Source: an uncultured Chloroflexales bacterium (GTDB taxonomy: Bacteria; Chloroflexota; Chloroflexia; Chloroflexales; Chloroflexaceae). From it: a DNA stretch of 64,000 nt. The stretch covers positions 23,249 to 87,248 of the forward strand of contig CAKZSI010000004.1 in NCBI GenBank assembly GCA_937918935.1. The letters are read 5' to 3'. Shown here piece by piece: positions 51,591 to 60,609 of the stretch. A program made the position numbers and the translations under genes. Within the stretch, counting starts at the first letter, position 1. The number at the start of each line of letters is the position of its first letter. The notes beneath the pieces are model-generated. The model was given only the letters and a program-made list of their open reading frames with translations, did no database searches and was not told the DNA's origin.

Positions 51591-53099
51591 ATGACCATCC
51601 AACTTATTCGCGACATTTCGGATACGAGTTCCTTCTGGGGCGCGTCGTGGGTCTTTGGCTGCTTCCCCGATCTGCACATTGTCTGTGATGCGCCGATTGG
51701 TTGCTACAACCTCCTGGGCGTAGCGGTGACCGACTATACCGATGCGTTGCCGCAGATGACCAATCTGACGCCCACGGCCATCCGCGAGGAGGATGTGATC
51801 AATGGCACCGCTGGCGCCCTCGTGCGCACGATTGACGACCTGCGTGGCCTCGGCAGTCTGGAGGGCAAGCGGCTGCTGGTGATCTCCACCGCCGAGAGCG
51901 AGATGATCAGCGCCGACCATACCCGCCTGGTGGCCCAGATTGACCCGCAGGCGCGCTTCTTCTGGAGCCGTTCGCTGGAGCAGGATGAGTGGACCGGGCG
52001 CGACCGGGCGCTGCTGTTTGCCTGGGAGGAGTACGGGCGTCCCTTCACCGATCCCGCCGCCGCACCGAAGGCGCCCAACCTGGTGAACATCATCGGTCCT
52101 TCCCTGGGCTGCTTCAACGCCCCGGCCGATCTCCACGAGGTGCGTCGCCTGATCGAGGGCATCGGCGGGGTGGTGAACCTGGTCTATCCCTACGAAGGCA
52201 GCGTCGCCGGCACCCCCCGTCTGGCCGATGCCGCTGTGAACGTGGTGCTGTACCGCGAGTTCGGCGCGCCCCTCGCCGAGGCCCTGGGCCGCCCCTTCCT
52301 CTTCGCGCCTTTCGGCATCTTTGGCACGACCGCCTTTCTGCGCGACCTGGGGCGCTTGATCGGCGCCGACCCGGCGCGGGTCGAGGCCTTCATCGCCCGC
52401 GAGAAGTGCACCACCCTCCAGCCGGTCTGGGATCTGTGGCGCGGCCCGCAGAGCGACTGGTTCGCCACGGTGGACTGCGCCATTGTCGCCGGGCGGAGCT
52501 ATGTCGAGGGCCTGACCGCCCTGCTGGGCGACGAACTGGGTATGAAGATCGCCTGGACCTCCGGGCGCCCCCGCCGGCCTGACGAGCCAGATAATATCGA
52601 GATCCGCCGCCGCATCCACACGAAGGCCCCCGCCTTTGTCTTCGGCAGCATTAATGAGAAGATCTACCTGGCCGAGGCCAACGCCCGCGCCACCCACTAC
52701 ATCCCCGCCACCTTCCCCGGTCCTGTGGTACGCCGGACCACCGGCACGCCGTTTATGGGCTACGCCGGCGCGGCGAACATCATGCAGGAACTGGTCAACC
52801 GGTTCTACGAGATGGTCTTCAACTTCCTGCCGGTCGAGCAGGTGAAAGTACCCGCCGGTCCCGGCGGCCCGCCCCGGGCCACCGCTGCCGGGCCGCCCGC
52901 ACCGCCCTCGGTTGAGACCATGCCCTGGACGCGGGAGGCCACCGAGCGCCTCAATGCTGCGCTCGAGGAGGTTCCCTACCTGGCGCGCATCAGCGCCAGC
53001 CGTTCGCTGCGTCTGGCCGCCGAGCAGGCCGCCCGCGCCCGCGGCGCCCCCGAGGTGACGGTGGATCTGGTCGAGGCGGCGATTGCCCAGGGCGGGTAG
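51591..53099 (+). CDS. bchZ: Chlorophyllide a reductase subunit Z
   Basis: 502 residues. The N-terminus SFWGASWVFGCFPDLHIVCD then GCYNLLGVAVTDYTDALPQM is the BchZ pattern. Cysteines 24, 32 and 38 are available as cluster ligands with BchY. The body contains PNLVNIIGPSLGCFNAPADL and SYVEGLTALLGDELGMKIAW. A C-terminal small domain (from about 440: MPWTREATERLNAALEEVPY; ARISASRSLRLAAEQAAR) matches the PCP_red domain found in these reductases. AGGGGG lies 6 bases before the ATG. Co-transcribed with bchY, supporting an anoxygenic phototroph. Confidence 0.93.
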   Translation: MTIQLIRDISDTSSFWGASWVFGCFPDLHIVCDAPIGCYNLLGVAVTDYTDALPQMTNLTPTAIREEDVINGTAGALVRTIDDLRGLGSLEGKRLLVISTAESEMISADHTRLVAQIDPQARFFWSRSLEQDEWTGRDRALLFAWEEYGRPFTDPAAAPKAPNLVNIIGPSLGCFNAPADLHEVRRLIEGIGGVVNLVYPYEGSVAGTPRLADAAVNVVLYREFGAPLAEALGRPFLFAPFGIFGTTAFLRDLGRLIGADPARVEAFIAREKCTTLQPVWDLWRGPQSDWFATVDCAIVAGRSYVEGLTALLGDELGMKIAWTSGRPRRPDEPDNIEIRRRIHTKAPAFVFGSINEKIYLAEANARATHYIPATFPGPVVRRTTGTPFMGYAGAANIMQELVNRFYEMVFNFLPVEQVKVPAGPGGPPRATAAGPPAPPSVETMPWTREATERLNAALEEVPYLARISASRSLRLAAEQAARARGAPEVTVDLVEAAIAQGG

Positions 53100-53184
53100 G
53101 GCGATTTTGGACCGGGCGCGTCTGGATGGCGCCGGCTTTGTGTGCATGCCCGGACAGGCGGAACCATGGTACACTACCGGCGTT

Positions 53185-55152
53185 ATGCGCCGCTATGCGA
53201 CCATTCTGCTGCCCCCAGCGCTGCTTTTCGCCACCCTCTACGTGCTCACGCTCACCAGTGTCCATACTTTCGACGCGCTCTCGTACATTCTCGACGTTGA
53301 TCGCAAGCCCTGGCGCGAGTTGTTTCACCCGCACCATCTGGCCTATGGGCCACTGGGAGCGGGGATTCGCCTGACGGCCTCAAGCCTGGGATGGGAGGGG
53401 AGCGCGGAGCGGCTGTTGCAGGCCGCCAACGCCCTGGCCGGCGGCCTCGGCGTGGGCCTGTTCGCAGCGCTCCTGGCGCGTCTCACCGGGCGCTGGCAGG
53501 CGACGGCCCTGGGCGCACTGTTGCTCGGCGCGAGTTATGCCTACTGGTACTACGCCGTGGAGGTCGAGGTCTACACCATCGCGGTGCTGTTCCTCATCGC
53601 TGCGCTGTGGCTCATGCTGGAACTGGCGCAGCGGCCCGCGCTGCGCCTCGCGCTCGGTCTGGGCGCGATCCAGGGTCTCGCGGTGTTATTCCACCAGACC
53701 AATGTACTCTTGAGCTTCCCGGCGCTGACGGCGCTGGGGATAGGTCTCCGCGCCGCTTCCGCCACGGACGCACGCCCACGAACCGGCCCGGCGCTGCTGC
53801 TGGCCTACGCGGCGCCGCTGGCGCTGCTGGTGGGCGGCGCCTACCTCTGGGTGGGGCTGGGGGTGAGCGGCTTCCGGTCCTGGGAGGCGTTCTTCCGCTG
53901 GGCAGCGGGGTACACGACCACGGGCTACTGGGGCGGTGCAGTGGACGGGGCGCGGCTCGCCCTGCTGGGGCAGGGGTTGGCGCGTACCATCGCCCCTGAC
54001 GGCGGCGCGCTGATCGGCCTGGCACTGCTGGCGACGCTGGCGCTGAACGCCCGCCGCCTGGCCCGCGCGCCACGGGGGGCGTTGGCGATTACCCTGACCT
54101 GGCTGGCCGTCTACGGGGCTTTTTTCGTCTGGTGGGAGCCTGAGAATATCGAGTTCTGGATCGCCAGCCTGCCACCGTTCTACCTGCTGGTCGTCCTCGC
54201 GGCGTACCTGCCCGTCTCTGACCAGCCCCTGCCCCGTTTCTGGCCGGTGCTGCTGCTGGTGTGCGGGCTGGCGCTGCTGCCGCTCAACGGCACGGCCATC
54301 GCCCGCCGCGGCGATGCCAGCCGCGACCTGCAACGGGTGACGGCGGAGGCCCTGGCGGCCCACAGCGCGCCGGGCGACCTGCTGATTGTGCCCGATGGCG
54401 TGCTGGAGTTGTACCTGCCCTTCTACGTCGAGCGTCCCCAGGCGACCTCGCTGAACCAGGCCATGACCGCCACCGGCGCCTGGCCCGCTGCCTGCGCCTG
54501 GCTCCACGCCCGCATTGACACCGCCCTGGGCGCCGGGTATGCTGTGCTGATCGCCGCCGATGCCATCCGGCCCGCGCTCGCCCCGCCGGGCGAACCGCCC
54601 ACTCCCGCCGAGCGCCTGGATCTTGACCCGGACACAGTAGCGGAGTGTTACGCACCGCTGCAACCGGCGCTGGCGCCGCTGGACCTGGGTCCGGGCCTGC
54701 CTGCCTACTACCGTCTCCCCGCAGCCCAGGAACTGGCCGAGGGCCCCGGCTGGGATTTTACCCTTGGACATTGGGGCTGGCACGTCAGCGGCGCGATCCC
54801 GGCCAGCAGCGCGCTGCCGGGATGGGCGCTGCGCCCGGAACTTGACCCGGTGCTGACCAGCCCGCCGCTGCGGCTGGCGCCAGCGCGTTTTGCGACCCTG
54901 GAGGTGCGCCTGGCTGCCGATACCGCCGCCCGCGACGCGCAACTCTTCTTCCTGGACGGCAACGGCCGGGCCGACGAGGCCCGCTCCCTGCGCTGGACGC
55001 TCGAACCCGGCCCCGCGGCGCATACCTACCGCCTCGATCTGCGCACAGCCCCCGGCTGGGAAGGCATGATTACCGGCCTGCGGCTCGACCCGGTCAGCGT
55101 TGGCGACGGCGGAACGGTGGTGGTGGAATGGCTGCGCCTGACGCCGCGGTAA
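53185..55152 (+). CDS. GT39/DUF2723-like polytopic membrane protein
   Basis: 655 residues. A GT-C-type membrane core (about 10 helices; HTFDALSYILDVDRKPWREL then HLAYGPLGAGIRLTA) contains the AGGLGVGLFAALLARLTGRW and ASYAYWYYAVEVEVYTIAVL segments seen in DUF2723/O-mannosyltransferase-like proteins. The C-terminal 200 residues form an extracytoplasmic beta-sandwich (LDPVLTSPPLRLAPARFATL). TACACT lies only 10 bases before the ATG at 53185, so if used it would give an almost leaderless transcript. The frame is open from 53083, overlapping bchZ. Confidence 0.7.
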   Translation: MRRYATILLPPALLFATLYVLTLTSVHTFDALSYILDVDRKPWRELFHPHHLAYGPLGAGIRLTASSLGWEGSAERLLQAANALAGGLGVGLFAALLARLTGRWQATALGALLLGASYAYWYYAVEVEVYTIAVLFLIAALWLMLELAQRPALRLALGLGAIQGLAVLFHQTNVLLSFPALTALGIGLRAASATDARPRTGPALLLAYAAPLALLVGGAYLWVGLGVSGFRSWEAFFRWAAGYTTTGYWGGAVDGARLALLGQGLARTIAPDGGALIGLALLATLALNARRLARAPRGALAITLTWLAVYGAFFVWWEPENIEFWIASLPPFYLLVVLAAYLPVSDQPLPRFWPVLLLVCGLALLPLNGTAIARRGDASRDLQRVTAEALAAHSAPGDLLIVPDGVLELYLPFYVERPQATSLNQAMTATGAWPAACAWLHARIDTALGAGYAVLIAADAIRPALAPPGEPPTPAERLDLDPDTVAECYAPLQPALAPLDLGPGLPAYYRLPAAQELAEGPGWDFTLGHWGWHVSGAIPASSALPGWALRPELDPVLTSPPLRLAPARFATLEVRLAADTAARDAQLFFLDGNGRADEARSLRWTLEPGPAAHTYRLDLRTAPGWEGMITGLRLDPVSVGDGGTVVVEWLRLTPR

Positions 55153-55218
55153 ACCTCGGAGACGGCAACGTCTGCACAACCCTCCGGGTGCGCTACAGGC
55201 GCTTCCCCGTCCGCTCAT

Positions 55219-56175
55219 CTACCGCCGGCCCACGCCCAGCAGATACACCCACAGCGCCGCGCCCGACAGCGCCGCTACGGCAAACTTGACCCCCAGCGGC
55301 AGCGCCGAGGGCGAAATAAAGCCCTCGATCAGCCCGGCGATCACCAGCAGCGGCACGCATCCCAGGACGATCAGCAGGGCCCGTCGGGCGGCGACCACCA
55401 GCGCCGCCCGGCGGCTGAGCAGACCGGGGCGGAGGATGGCCCAGCCCAGTTGCAGGCCGGCGCCCCCGGCGAGGAAGATCACGCTGAACTCGATTGCCCC
55501 GTGGGCCGCCACAAAGCCCCAGAGATTGTCAGCGAAGTCGAAGCGTTGCGCCGCGCCCGCCACCACTCCCAGGAAGATCCCGTTGCTGCCGAGCACGAAG
55601 AGGGTGTAGATCCCCAGGGTCACCCCGCCGGCAAAGGCGCGAAAGGCCACCCCGATGTTGTTGGTCATAATCTCGGCCGAGGCGAGGCTCAAGCCCTCTT
55701 CGTTGATGCGATGCCACCACTCCTCACCGGCTCGCACCTGTTCCACCACCACCTCGGCCCCGGGCACCAGCGCACCGGCCAGGGCCGGGTCGTTGTAGGT
55801 CGTCACGAAGGCGATGATCGCCGGAACCAGGAACATCAAACAGGCGGCAAGAGTGGCCGGCCAGGTCTCGCGGAAGGCGCGGGGGAACCCGGTGGCAAAG
55901 AAGGCGCGCACACGGGCCGCGCCGCCCGCGCCGCTCTCGCGGTAAACCGCGCCGTGCCCACGGGCTACCAGGCTGTTCAGATAGAGCGCGACGGGGTGTT
56001 CGGGAAGGTCGCGGCGCGCCAGGGCGAGATCGGCGGCAGCCTGGCGGTAGAGGCGTCCAAGGTCGCGCAACTCGCCGGCAGAAAGCCCGTCCAGACCGGC
56101 GCCAGCGCGCTCGAGGAGCACCTCGAGACGCTCCCAGCGGTCACGTCGGCGAGCGATGAAATCGTCAGGGCGCAT
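55219..56175 (-). CDS. SpoIIM-family (stage II sporulation protein M-like) membrane protein
   Basis: 318 residues. A helical N-terminal part (RRDRWERLEVLLERAGAGLD; RLYRQAAADLALARRDLPEH) leads to five or six membrane helices with TNNIGVAFRAFAGGVTLGIY and the C-terminal FVAAHGAIEFSVIFLAGGAG, which is the typical SpoIIM/DUF95 block. In non-sporulators such proteins are often next to RDD or MoxR/CBM genes, none of which is here. The role is unclear. I chose the ATG at 56175; the TGGTATACT -10 lies 70 bases upstream. Confidence 0.8.
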   Translation of the reverse strand: MRPDDFIARRRDRWERLEVLLERAGAGLDGLSAGELRDLGRLYRQAAADLALARRDLPEHPVALYLNSLVARGHGAVYRESGAGGAARVRAFFATGFPRAFRETWPATLAACLMFLVPAIIAFVTTYNDPALAGALVPGAEVVVEQVRAGEEWWHRINEEGLSLASAEIMTNNIGVAFRAFAGGVTLGIYTLFVLGSNGIFLGVVAGAAQRFDFADNLWGFVAAHGAIEFSVIFLAGGAGLQLGWAILRPGLLSRRAALVVAARRALLIVLGCVPLLVIAGLIEGFISPSALPLGVKFAVAALSGAALWVYLLGVGRR

Positions 56176-56245
56176 CGTTCGATGGCGGGTGTGCTGTACG
56201 GAAGTATGGCAACAGTGGACAGGCGATCCATCCACGCGCATGGGC

Positions 56246-56254
56246 AGTATACCA
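56246..56254 (-). promoter_or_regulatory. Extended -10 promoter for the SpoIIM-like gene
   Basis: On the minus strand TGGTATACT; no clear -35. Confidence 0.45.
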
Positions 56255-56360
56255 GAGTGGAGAACGGAGGAGCAGGAGGGAAGCAACCCATCCTATAGCG
56301 TTTCTCGAAACGATTGGAGCGGCGCGAGCGCAGCGAGCCACAGGGTCGGCAGTGAATTAA

Positions 56361-57182
56361 TCATTCAGGGCTCTGGCTCAGCCGGATCGTCGTGCCCGCA
56401 TCAAGCGGCTTACCACAGAGCACGGCGGCGAGATTACCGGGGTCCGGCCCGATCAGGCGCACCTCCAGACCCGGAACGGCTTCGATCAGGCGCCACATCA
56501 ACTCGAGCTTGCTGCGCATCCCACCGGTGACATCCACGGCGTGGGAACCGCCAGCGCCGTGCAGCACCGCATCGAGGTTGGCGGCGGTAATCAGCGGCAC
56601 CCGTTCGGCGTCGGGATTGGTGCGGGGGTCGGCGGTGTAGACCGCGGCCTCGCCAACGAGCACGATACGCGCCGGGCGCAGCGGGGTCGCCAGAGCCAGG
56701 TGGGCAAGCAGGGCCTCGGTGGAGATGATTGCGCTGCCCTGCAGGCGATCCAAGGCCACGTCCCCATGAACCACAGGGACCAGACCACGGTCAAGAGCCG
56801 CGGCGATCGGCGTGGTGTCCCAGGCGACGATACGCCCGCCAGCCGCCTGCAGGGCGGCGGAGGGTTGCAGGGAGAGGGCCGGCACACCTGCCTCGAGCAG
56901 CGCGTCAACCACGATGCGATTGAGCCGCAGCGCGGCAGCGGCGGTCAGGGCAAAGCCGGTGTAATCGCTCCCGGGGGCCAGGCCGCGATGGACGCCGTAG
57001 CGCGCAGCGTAGTGGTGGCCAAACGAGCCACTGCCGTGACCGAGGATCAGCCGCAGATCGGGGCGGGCGCCAAGGGCCTCGGCCAGTTCGGCGGCCAGCC
57101 GGGCAATCACCGGGCGGTCGGCGGCCTCACGCCCGGCCTTGTCGGTGATGACAGAGCCGCCGAGTTTTACGAAGGTGTACAT
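56361..57182 (-). CDS. ipk: Isopentenyl phosphate kinase
   Basis: 273 residues of the amino acid kinase superfamily. FVKLGGSVITDK and LILGHGSGSFGHHYAARYGV, with the catalytic His56 in GSFGH, distinguish isopentenyl phosphate kinase from fosfomycin or glutamate kinases. The C-terminal HAVDVTGGMRSKLELMWRLI is also typical. It converts isopentenyl phosphate to IPP with ATP, the last step of the alternative mevalonate route that is known in Roseiflexus. It lies beside a UbiA prenyltransferase, an IPP-derived-product user, in the same orientation. The ATG is followed immediately by the kinase fold. Cytoplasmic. Confidence 0.9.
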   Translation of the reverse strand: MYTFVKLGGSVITDKAGREAADRPVIARLAAELAEALGARPDLRLILGHGSGSFGHHYAARYGVHRGLAPGSDYTGFALTAAAALRLNRIVVDALLEAGVPALSLQPSAALQAAGGRIVAWDTTPIAAALDRGLVPVVHGDVALDRLQGSAIISTEALLAHLALATPLRPARIVLVGEAAVYTADPRTNPDAERVPLITAANLDAVLHGAGGSHAVDVTGGMRSKLELMWRLIEAVPGLEVRLIGPDPGNLAAVLCGKPLDAGTTIRLSQSPE

Positions 57183-57189
57183 ACTTCGC

Positions 57190-57240
57190 TACCTGGGAGG
57201 GCTGCACCCTCCCGGACCCTCCCTGTCACCAAGGGTCCGC
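57190..57240. repeat. Family 1 repeat, module A
   Basis: CTGGGAGGGCTGCACCCTCC then CGGACCCTCCCTGTCACC, upstream of the kinase start. Confidence 0.7.
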
Positions 57241-57256
57241 GACATCCGAGCCTCTG

Positions 57257-57317
57257 GCCCGTAGGGCGGCATTCATGCCGCCTGCCTCTCGCCCGTAGGG
57301 CGGCATTCATGCCGCCT
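57257..57317. repeat. Tandem direct repeat with palindromic core
   Basis: Two identical 27-base units (57257-57283, 57291-57317) starting GCCCGTAGGGCGGC, each containing GGCGGCAT-TC-ATGCCGCC. The 7-base spacer is GCCTCTC. No other copies noticed in the window. Confidence 0.75.
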
Positions 57318-57382
57318 TCCAGATCCTCCCTGTCACCAGGTTCCAGAAGAGCTGCACCCTCGCGGACCCCTCCACATTCACA

Positions 57383-58351
57383 TCACGTCGGAAAGAGCAG
57401 CAACACCCCCAGCACGGTCAACCCCCAGAGCACCACGCTGCCGGCCAGCGACAGATCCTTGAGGATCAGTTCGTCGGGCGCACCGCCCTCCCCGCGGATG
57501 TAGATCAGGTAGAGGTAGCGAAAGATCGCGTAGATCACGAACGGAATGGTCAGCATCAACATCGGGTAGGGCTCCTGCGGCGCAACGGGAGCGAGGAAGA
57601 CCGTGACGCTGTAGGCCATGATGATGCTGGCGGTAACGATGGCCATCATCTGGTCGAGCATGGGCACGGAGTACTCGGCAAGGATGCGCCGATGCTCACC
57701 CGCGCCATTCTCCAGGAGAAGCAACTCATGGCGGCGCTTGCCGATGCCCAGGAAGAGCGCCAGGAGCAGCATGCAGAGCAGCAGCCAGGGGGTGATCAGC
57801 ACATTGATCACCACCGCACCGCCCACCGCCCGCAAGACGAAGCCCGCAGCCAGCACGAGAATATCCAGAATGACTACGTTCTTGAGCCAGTAGGAGTAGA
57901 GGAAGCCCTGGATCGCCACATAAGCCGCCAGCACCCCGAGGAAGGCCATACCCTCACCAACGACATAGGCCAGGGGTATTGCGACCACAATCAGGACTGT
58001 GGCGCCAACGATGCCAATCGTCGGGCTGAGACGCCCGGAGGCGAAGGGACGGTGGCGCTTCTTAGGATGGGCGCGGTCCTTCTCGATGTCAACCAGATCG
58101 TTGACCAGATAGATCGCACTCGCGGCCAGGCAGAAAGCGACGAAGGCGCCGAACACCCGCAGCAGGGGCCCCGGCCCCACGCTGGCGTCCCAGAAGCGCC
58201 ACAGTCGTTCTTCGGAAAAGGCCAGGGCCGCGAAGACGAAAACGTTCTTGACCCACTGGCGCGGGCGCATCGCGCGCGCCAACTCGCGCAGCATCCCGAC
58301 GTTGGTCACGGTCGCGGCGCTGATCGCGCTTTCGGATGACACCTTGCGCAT
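57383..58351 (-). CDS. UbiA-family prenyltransferase, decaprenyl-phosphate phosphoribosyltransferase-like
   Basis: About 322 residues, nine helices. The first aspartate motif is SAIYLVNDLVDIEKDRAHPK (NDxxDxxxD) with KKRHRPFASG, and the second region is YSYWLKNVVILDILVLAAGF, as in decaprenyl-phosphate phosphoribose synthases (DPPR) and other UbiA enzymes. It may make a polyprenyl-phospho-pentose used as lipid-linked sugar donor, fitting the many GT-C enzymes here. Start choice is uncertain (58360, 58351 or 58294); 58351 is listed. A strong promoter (TTGACG-18-TACAAT) lies just upstream. Confidence 0.8.
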   Translation of the reverse strand: MRKVSSESAISAATVTNVGMLRELARAMRPRQWVKNVFVFAALAFSEERLWRFWDASVGPGPLLRVFGAFVAFCLAASAIYLVNDLVDIEKDRAHPKKRHRPFASGRLSPTIGIVGATVLIVVAIPLAYVVGEGMAFLGVLAAYVAIQGFLYSYWLKNVVILDILVLAAGFVLRAVGGAVVINVLITPWLLLCMLLLALFLGIGKRRHELLLLENGAGEHRRILAEYSVPMLDQMMAIVTASIIMAYSVTVFLAPVAPQEPYPMLMLTIPFVIYAIFRYLYLIYIRGEGGAPDELILKDLSLAGSVVLWGLTVLGVLLLFPT

Positions 58352-58407
58352 AGATCTCATATGGGGGCGCGCTGTCGCCCACCACTGGGAGGCGGAAAAA
58401 TCGCCTG

Positions 58408-58437
58408 ATTGTACCCGATGGTTCGGGAAGGCGTCAA
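58408..58437 (-). promoter_or_regulatory. Promoter for the UbiA-family gene
   Basis: Minus strand: TTGACG (58437-58432), 18 bp, TACAAT (58413-58408). It supports a start near 58351-58360 with a 40-50-base leader. Confidence 0.6.
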
Positions 58438-58457
58438 CTACGGTGAATGACACATCC

Positions 58458-60404
58458 TTACTCCCGCACCTCGCCCATGCTGCGCGCATCGTACCCGCCC
58501 AGGGCCTCGACCGCGGCGCGGTAGGCCGGGTCGCCCAGAGCCTGGCGCAGCGGTTCAAGCAATTCGCTCTCCCAGTGGCGGCGCGGCACGGCCAGTTCGT
58601 AGCATTCGCTGAACAGGGGCACGAACTCCAGCCCCAGGGCGCGGGCCGCGGCGCGAATGCCCAGGCCAGCGTCCGCCGCGCCGCTCAGCACCGCCGCCGC
58701 CACGGCCATGTGGGTAAACTCCTCGCGCTCGTAGCCGGCAATCGCGCCAGGGTCAATTCCAGCCTGCTTCAGATGGTAGTCAAGCAGCACCCGCGTTCCC
58801 GAACCACGTTGCCGGTTGACGAAACGCACCCCCGGGCGAACCAGGTCGCGCAGTTCGCCCAGGCCCAGGGGGTTGCCCGGCGCCACCAGGAAGCCCTGCT
58901 CGCGCCAGGCCAGGTGCACCAGGACAATCTCCTCGTCGGGCAGCAGGCGTCGCACGAATGGCCGGTTGTACTCACCGGTCTCCTCATCGAGCAAATGCGT
59001 GCCGGCCAGGTGGGCGTCGTGGCGCTTGAGGGCCATCAGGCCGCCCAAGCTGCCCACATTAGCCGAACTGAGGCGGCGCTGCGCCCCGGCGCGGTGCAGG
59101 TAACTGGCCAGCAGATCCAGCGCCAGGTCATGGCTGCCGATGGCCACCAGGGTGCGCTCGATCTCCTCCGGGTCACGCAGGAGTTCAACCGTTACCTCGG
59201 CTCCGGCGTGCACCCCCTCGGAGAAGCGCGGAATGCGGGCGATGCCATCGGCCCTGACCAGCGAGGTTACCACCCCGGCCCCGCGGCTCAGTGGCGTGGC
59301 AATCAGGCGCCCGTCCACTCGCCCCAGGGTCACGCGCACGAACTCATCTTCGCCAATCGGCGAAAGCAGCTTGCGGCTCATGGTGGCGGTGACCGCGGGC
59401 CGCAGCGGCGGGGTCAACCCCTGGAGCCGGTACAGCAGCGGTCGCAGGAACAACTCGGCGGTAAGGGCCGCCGAGACCGGGTAGCCGGGCAGGCCCAGGG
59501 CCGGCTTGCCCGCGGCGACGCCGAGGATCACCGGGTGGCCCGGGCGGATGGCCACCCCATGGACGGCCACCTCACCCAGTTCGGCCAGCACCGCCGCGGT
59601 AAAATCCTCCGAACCGGCGGACGAGCCGGCGTTGACCACCACCACGTCGTGGTCTGCCAGGGCCTCCTCGACCACGGTGCGGAGCAGGTCACGCCGGTCG
59701 GGCACGGGGGCGAAACGGGTGGCGCGCCCGCCCCACTCTTCTACCATGCCGGCCAGGATCAGCGAGTTGAACTCGACAATCGCGCCGGGGGGCACGGCCT
59801 CGCCGCGGGCCTCGCAGGCCGCGGCATCCTCGGCGGTGATCAGTTCGGTCCCGGTGGGAACGATCGCCACCCGCGGACGCCGCCGCACCAGCAGCGTCGT
59901 ATGCCCGGCAGCGGCGGCAGCCCCCAGATCCACGGGTCGCAGGCGCGTCCCCTCGGGGATGATCAGTTCCGTGGCGACAATATCCTCACCCAGGGGGCGC
60001 ACATGTTGCCAGGGGGCCACGGCGGCGGTAATGGCAACAGTGGTCTCATCGAGCGTCTGCACATGTTCGGCCATTACCACGGCATCGGTATGGGGCGGCA
60101 GGGGATCGCCGGTATCCACCCAGATCGCCTGCGTGTCCAGGGCGAGGGCGCGGGGCGTAGTTTCGGTGGCCCCGGCGGTATCCACGGCGCGCACGGCGAT
60201 GCCATCCATGGCCGCGGCGTGGTAGTGCGGCACCGAGCGCGTGGCCCACACCGGCGCGGCCGTCACCCGGTCGCGGGCCTCGGCCAGCGGAACGGCCTCA
60301 CCCTCCAGCAGCGGCAATCCTCCCACGCGGGCCAGGGCCGCTTCGAAGCGGGCAATGGCCTCGTCGAGAGCGCGGTCCTCGAGATAGTAACGTCGTCTGG
60401 TCAT
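58458..60404 (-). CDS. moeA: MoeA fused to a periplasmic-binding/LysR-substrate-like domain
   Basis: 648 residues. Residues 1-405 form MoeA, which inserts molybdenum or tungsten into molybdopterin: VPHYHAAAMDGIAVRAVDT, VDTGDPLPPHTDAVVMAEHV, VVNAGSSAGSEDF and LPGYPVSAALTAELFLRPL. From about 410 a solute-binding-like domain follows (AIGSHDLALDLLASYLH; SANVGSLGGLMALKRHDAHL; RQRGSGTRVLLDYHLKQAG), a fusion known from archaea and some bacteria, that may sense an oxyanion or cofactor. ATG at 60404 chosen; GGGGAAGAGG upstream. A second moeA follows on the same strand. Confidence 0.9.
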   Translation of the reverse strand: MTRRRYYLEDRALDEAIARFEAALARVGGLPLLEGEAVPLAEARDRVTAAPVWATRSVPHYHAAAMDGIAVRAVDTAGATETTPRALALDTQAIWVDTGDPLPPHTDAVVMAEHVQTLDETTVAITAAVAPWQHVRPLGEDIVATELIIPEGTRLRPVDLGAAAAAGHTTLLVRRRPRVAIVPTGTELITAEDAAACEARGEAVPPGAIVEFNSLILAGMVEEWGGRATRFAPVPDRRDLLRTVVEEALADHDVVVVNAGSSAGSEDFTAAVLAELGEVAVHGVAIRPGHPVILGVAAGKPALGLPGYPVSAALTAELFLRPLLYRLQGLTPPLRPAVTATMSRKLLSPIGEDEFVRVTLGRVDGRLIATPLSRGAGVVTSLVRADGIARIPRFSEGVHAGAEVTVELLRDPEEIERTLVAIGSHDLALDLLASYLHRAGAQRRLSSANVGSLGGLMALKRHDAHLAGTHLLDEETGEYNRPFVRRLLPDEEIVLVHLAWREQGFLVAPGNPLGLGELRDLVRPGVRFVNRQRGSGTRVLLDYHLKQAGIDPGAIAGYEREEFTHMAVAAAVLSGAADAGLGIRAAARALGLEFVPLFSECYELAVPRRHWESELLEPLRQALGDPAYRAAVEALGGYDARSMGEVRE

Positions 60405-60481
60405 CGCCGGCCTCTTCCCCCTCGCAGGTACAGGGTTTTTCGAGCATGAAGGGGTTTTCGGCATTCCAATGGGCTTCCGAT

Positions 60482-60530
60482 CCTCACCCCCCCTGCACCC
60501 TCTCCCTGAACGAGAGAGGGGGGAGTTGGG
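60482..60530. repeat. Inverted repeat, family 3
   Basis: CCTCACCCCCCCTGCACCC then TCTCCC-TGAAC-GAGAGAGGGGGGAG. Similar to the hairpins at 18520 and 7388. Confidence 0.5.
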
Positions 60531-60609
60531 CGTCCCAATGCCCCAGATGGCGAATGCAACGCGAGGATGTGCCGAAAAACCCTACACCTGAGAAGCCTCT
60601 TCCGCACGG

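Noticed and set aside
51432..53174. 580-codon minus-strand frame
   Set aside because: Antisense to bchZ; no recognisable domain.
58248..60449. 733-codon plus-strand frame
   Set aside because: Antisense to the moeA fusion; His/Gln/Gly-rich composition typical of a shadow.
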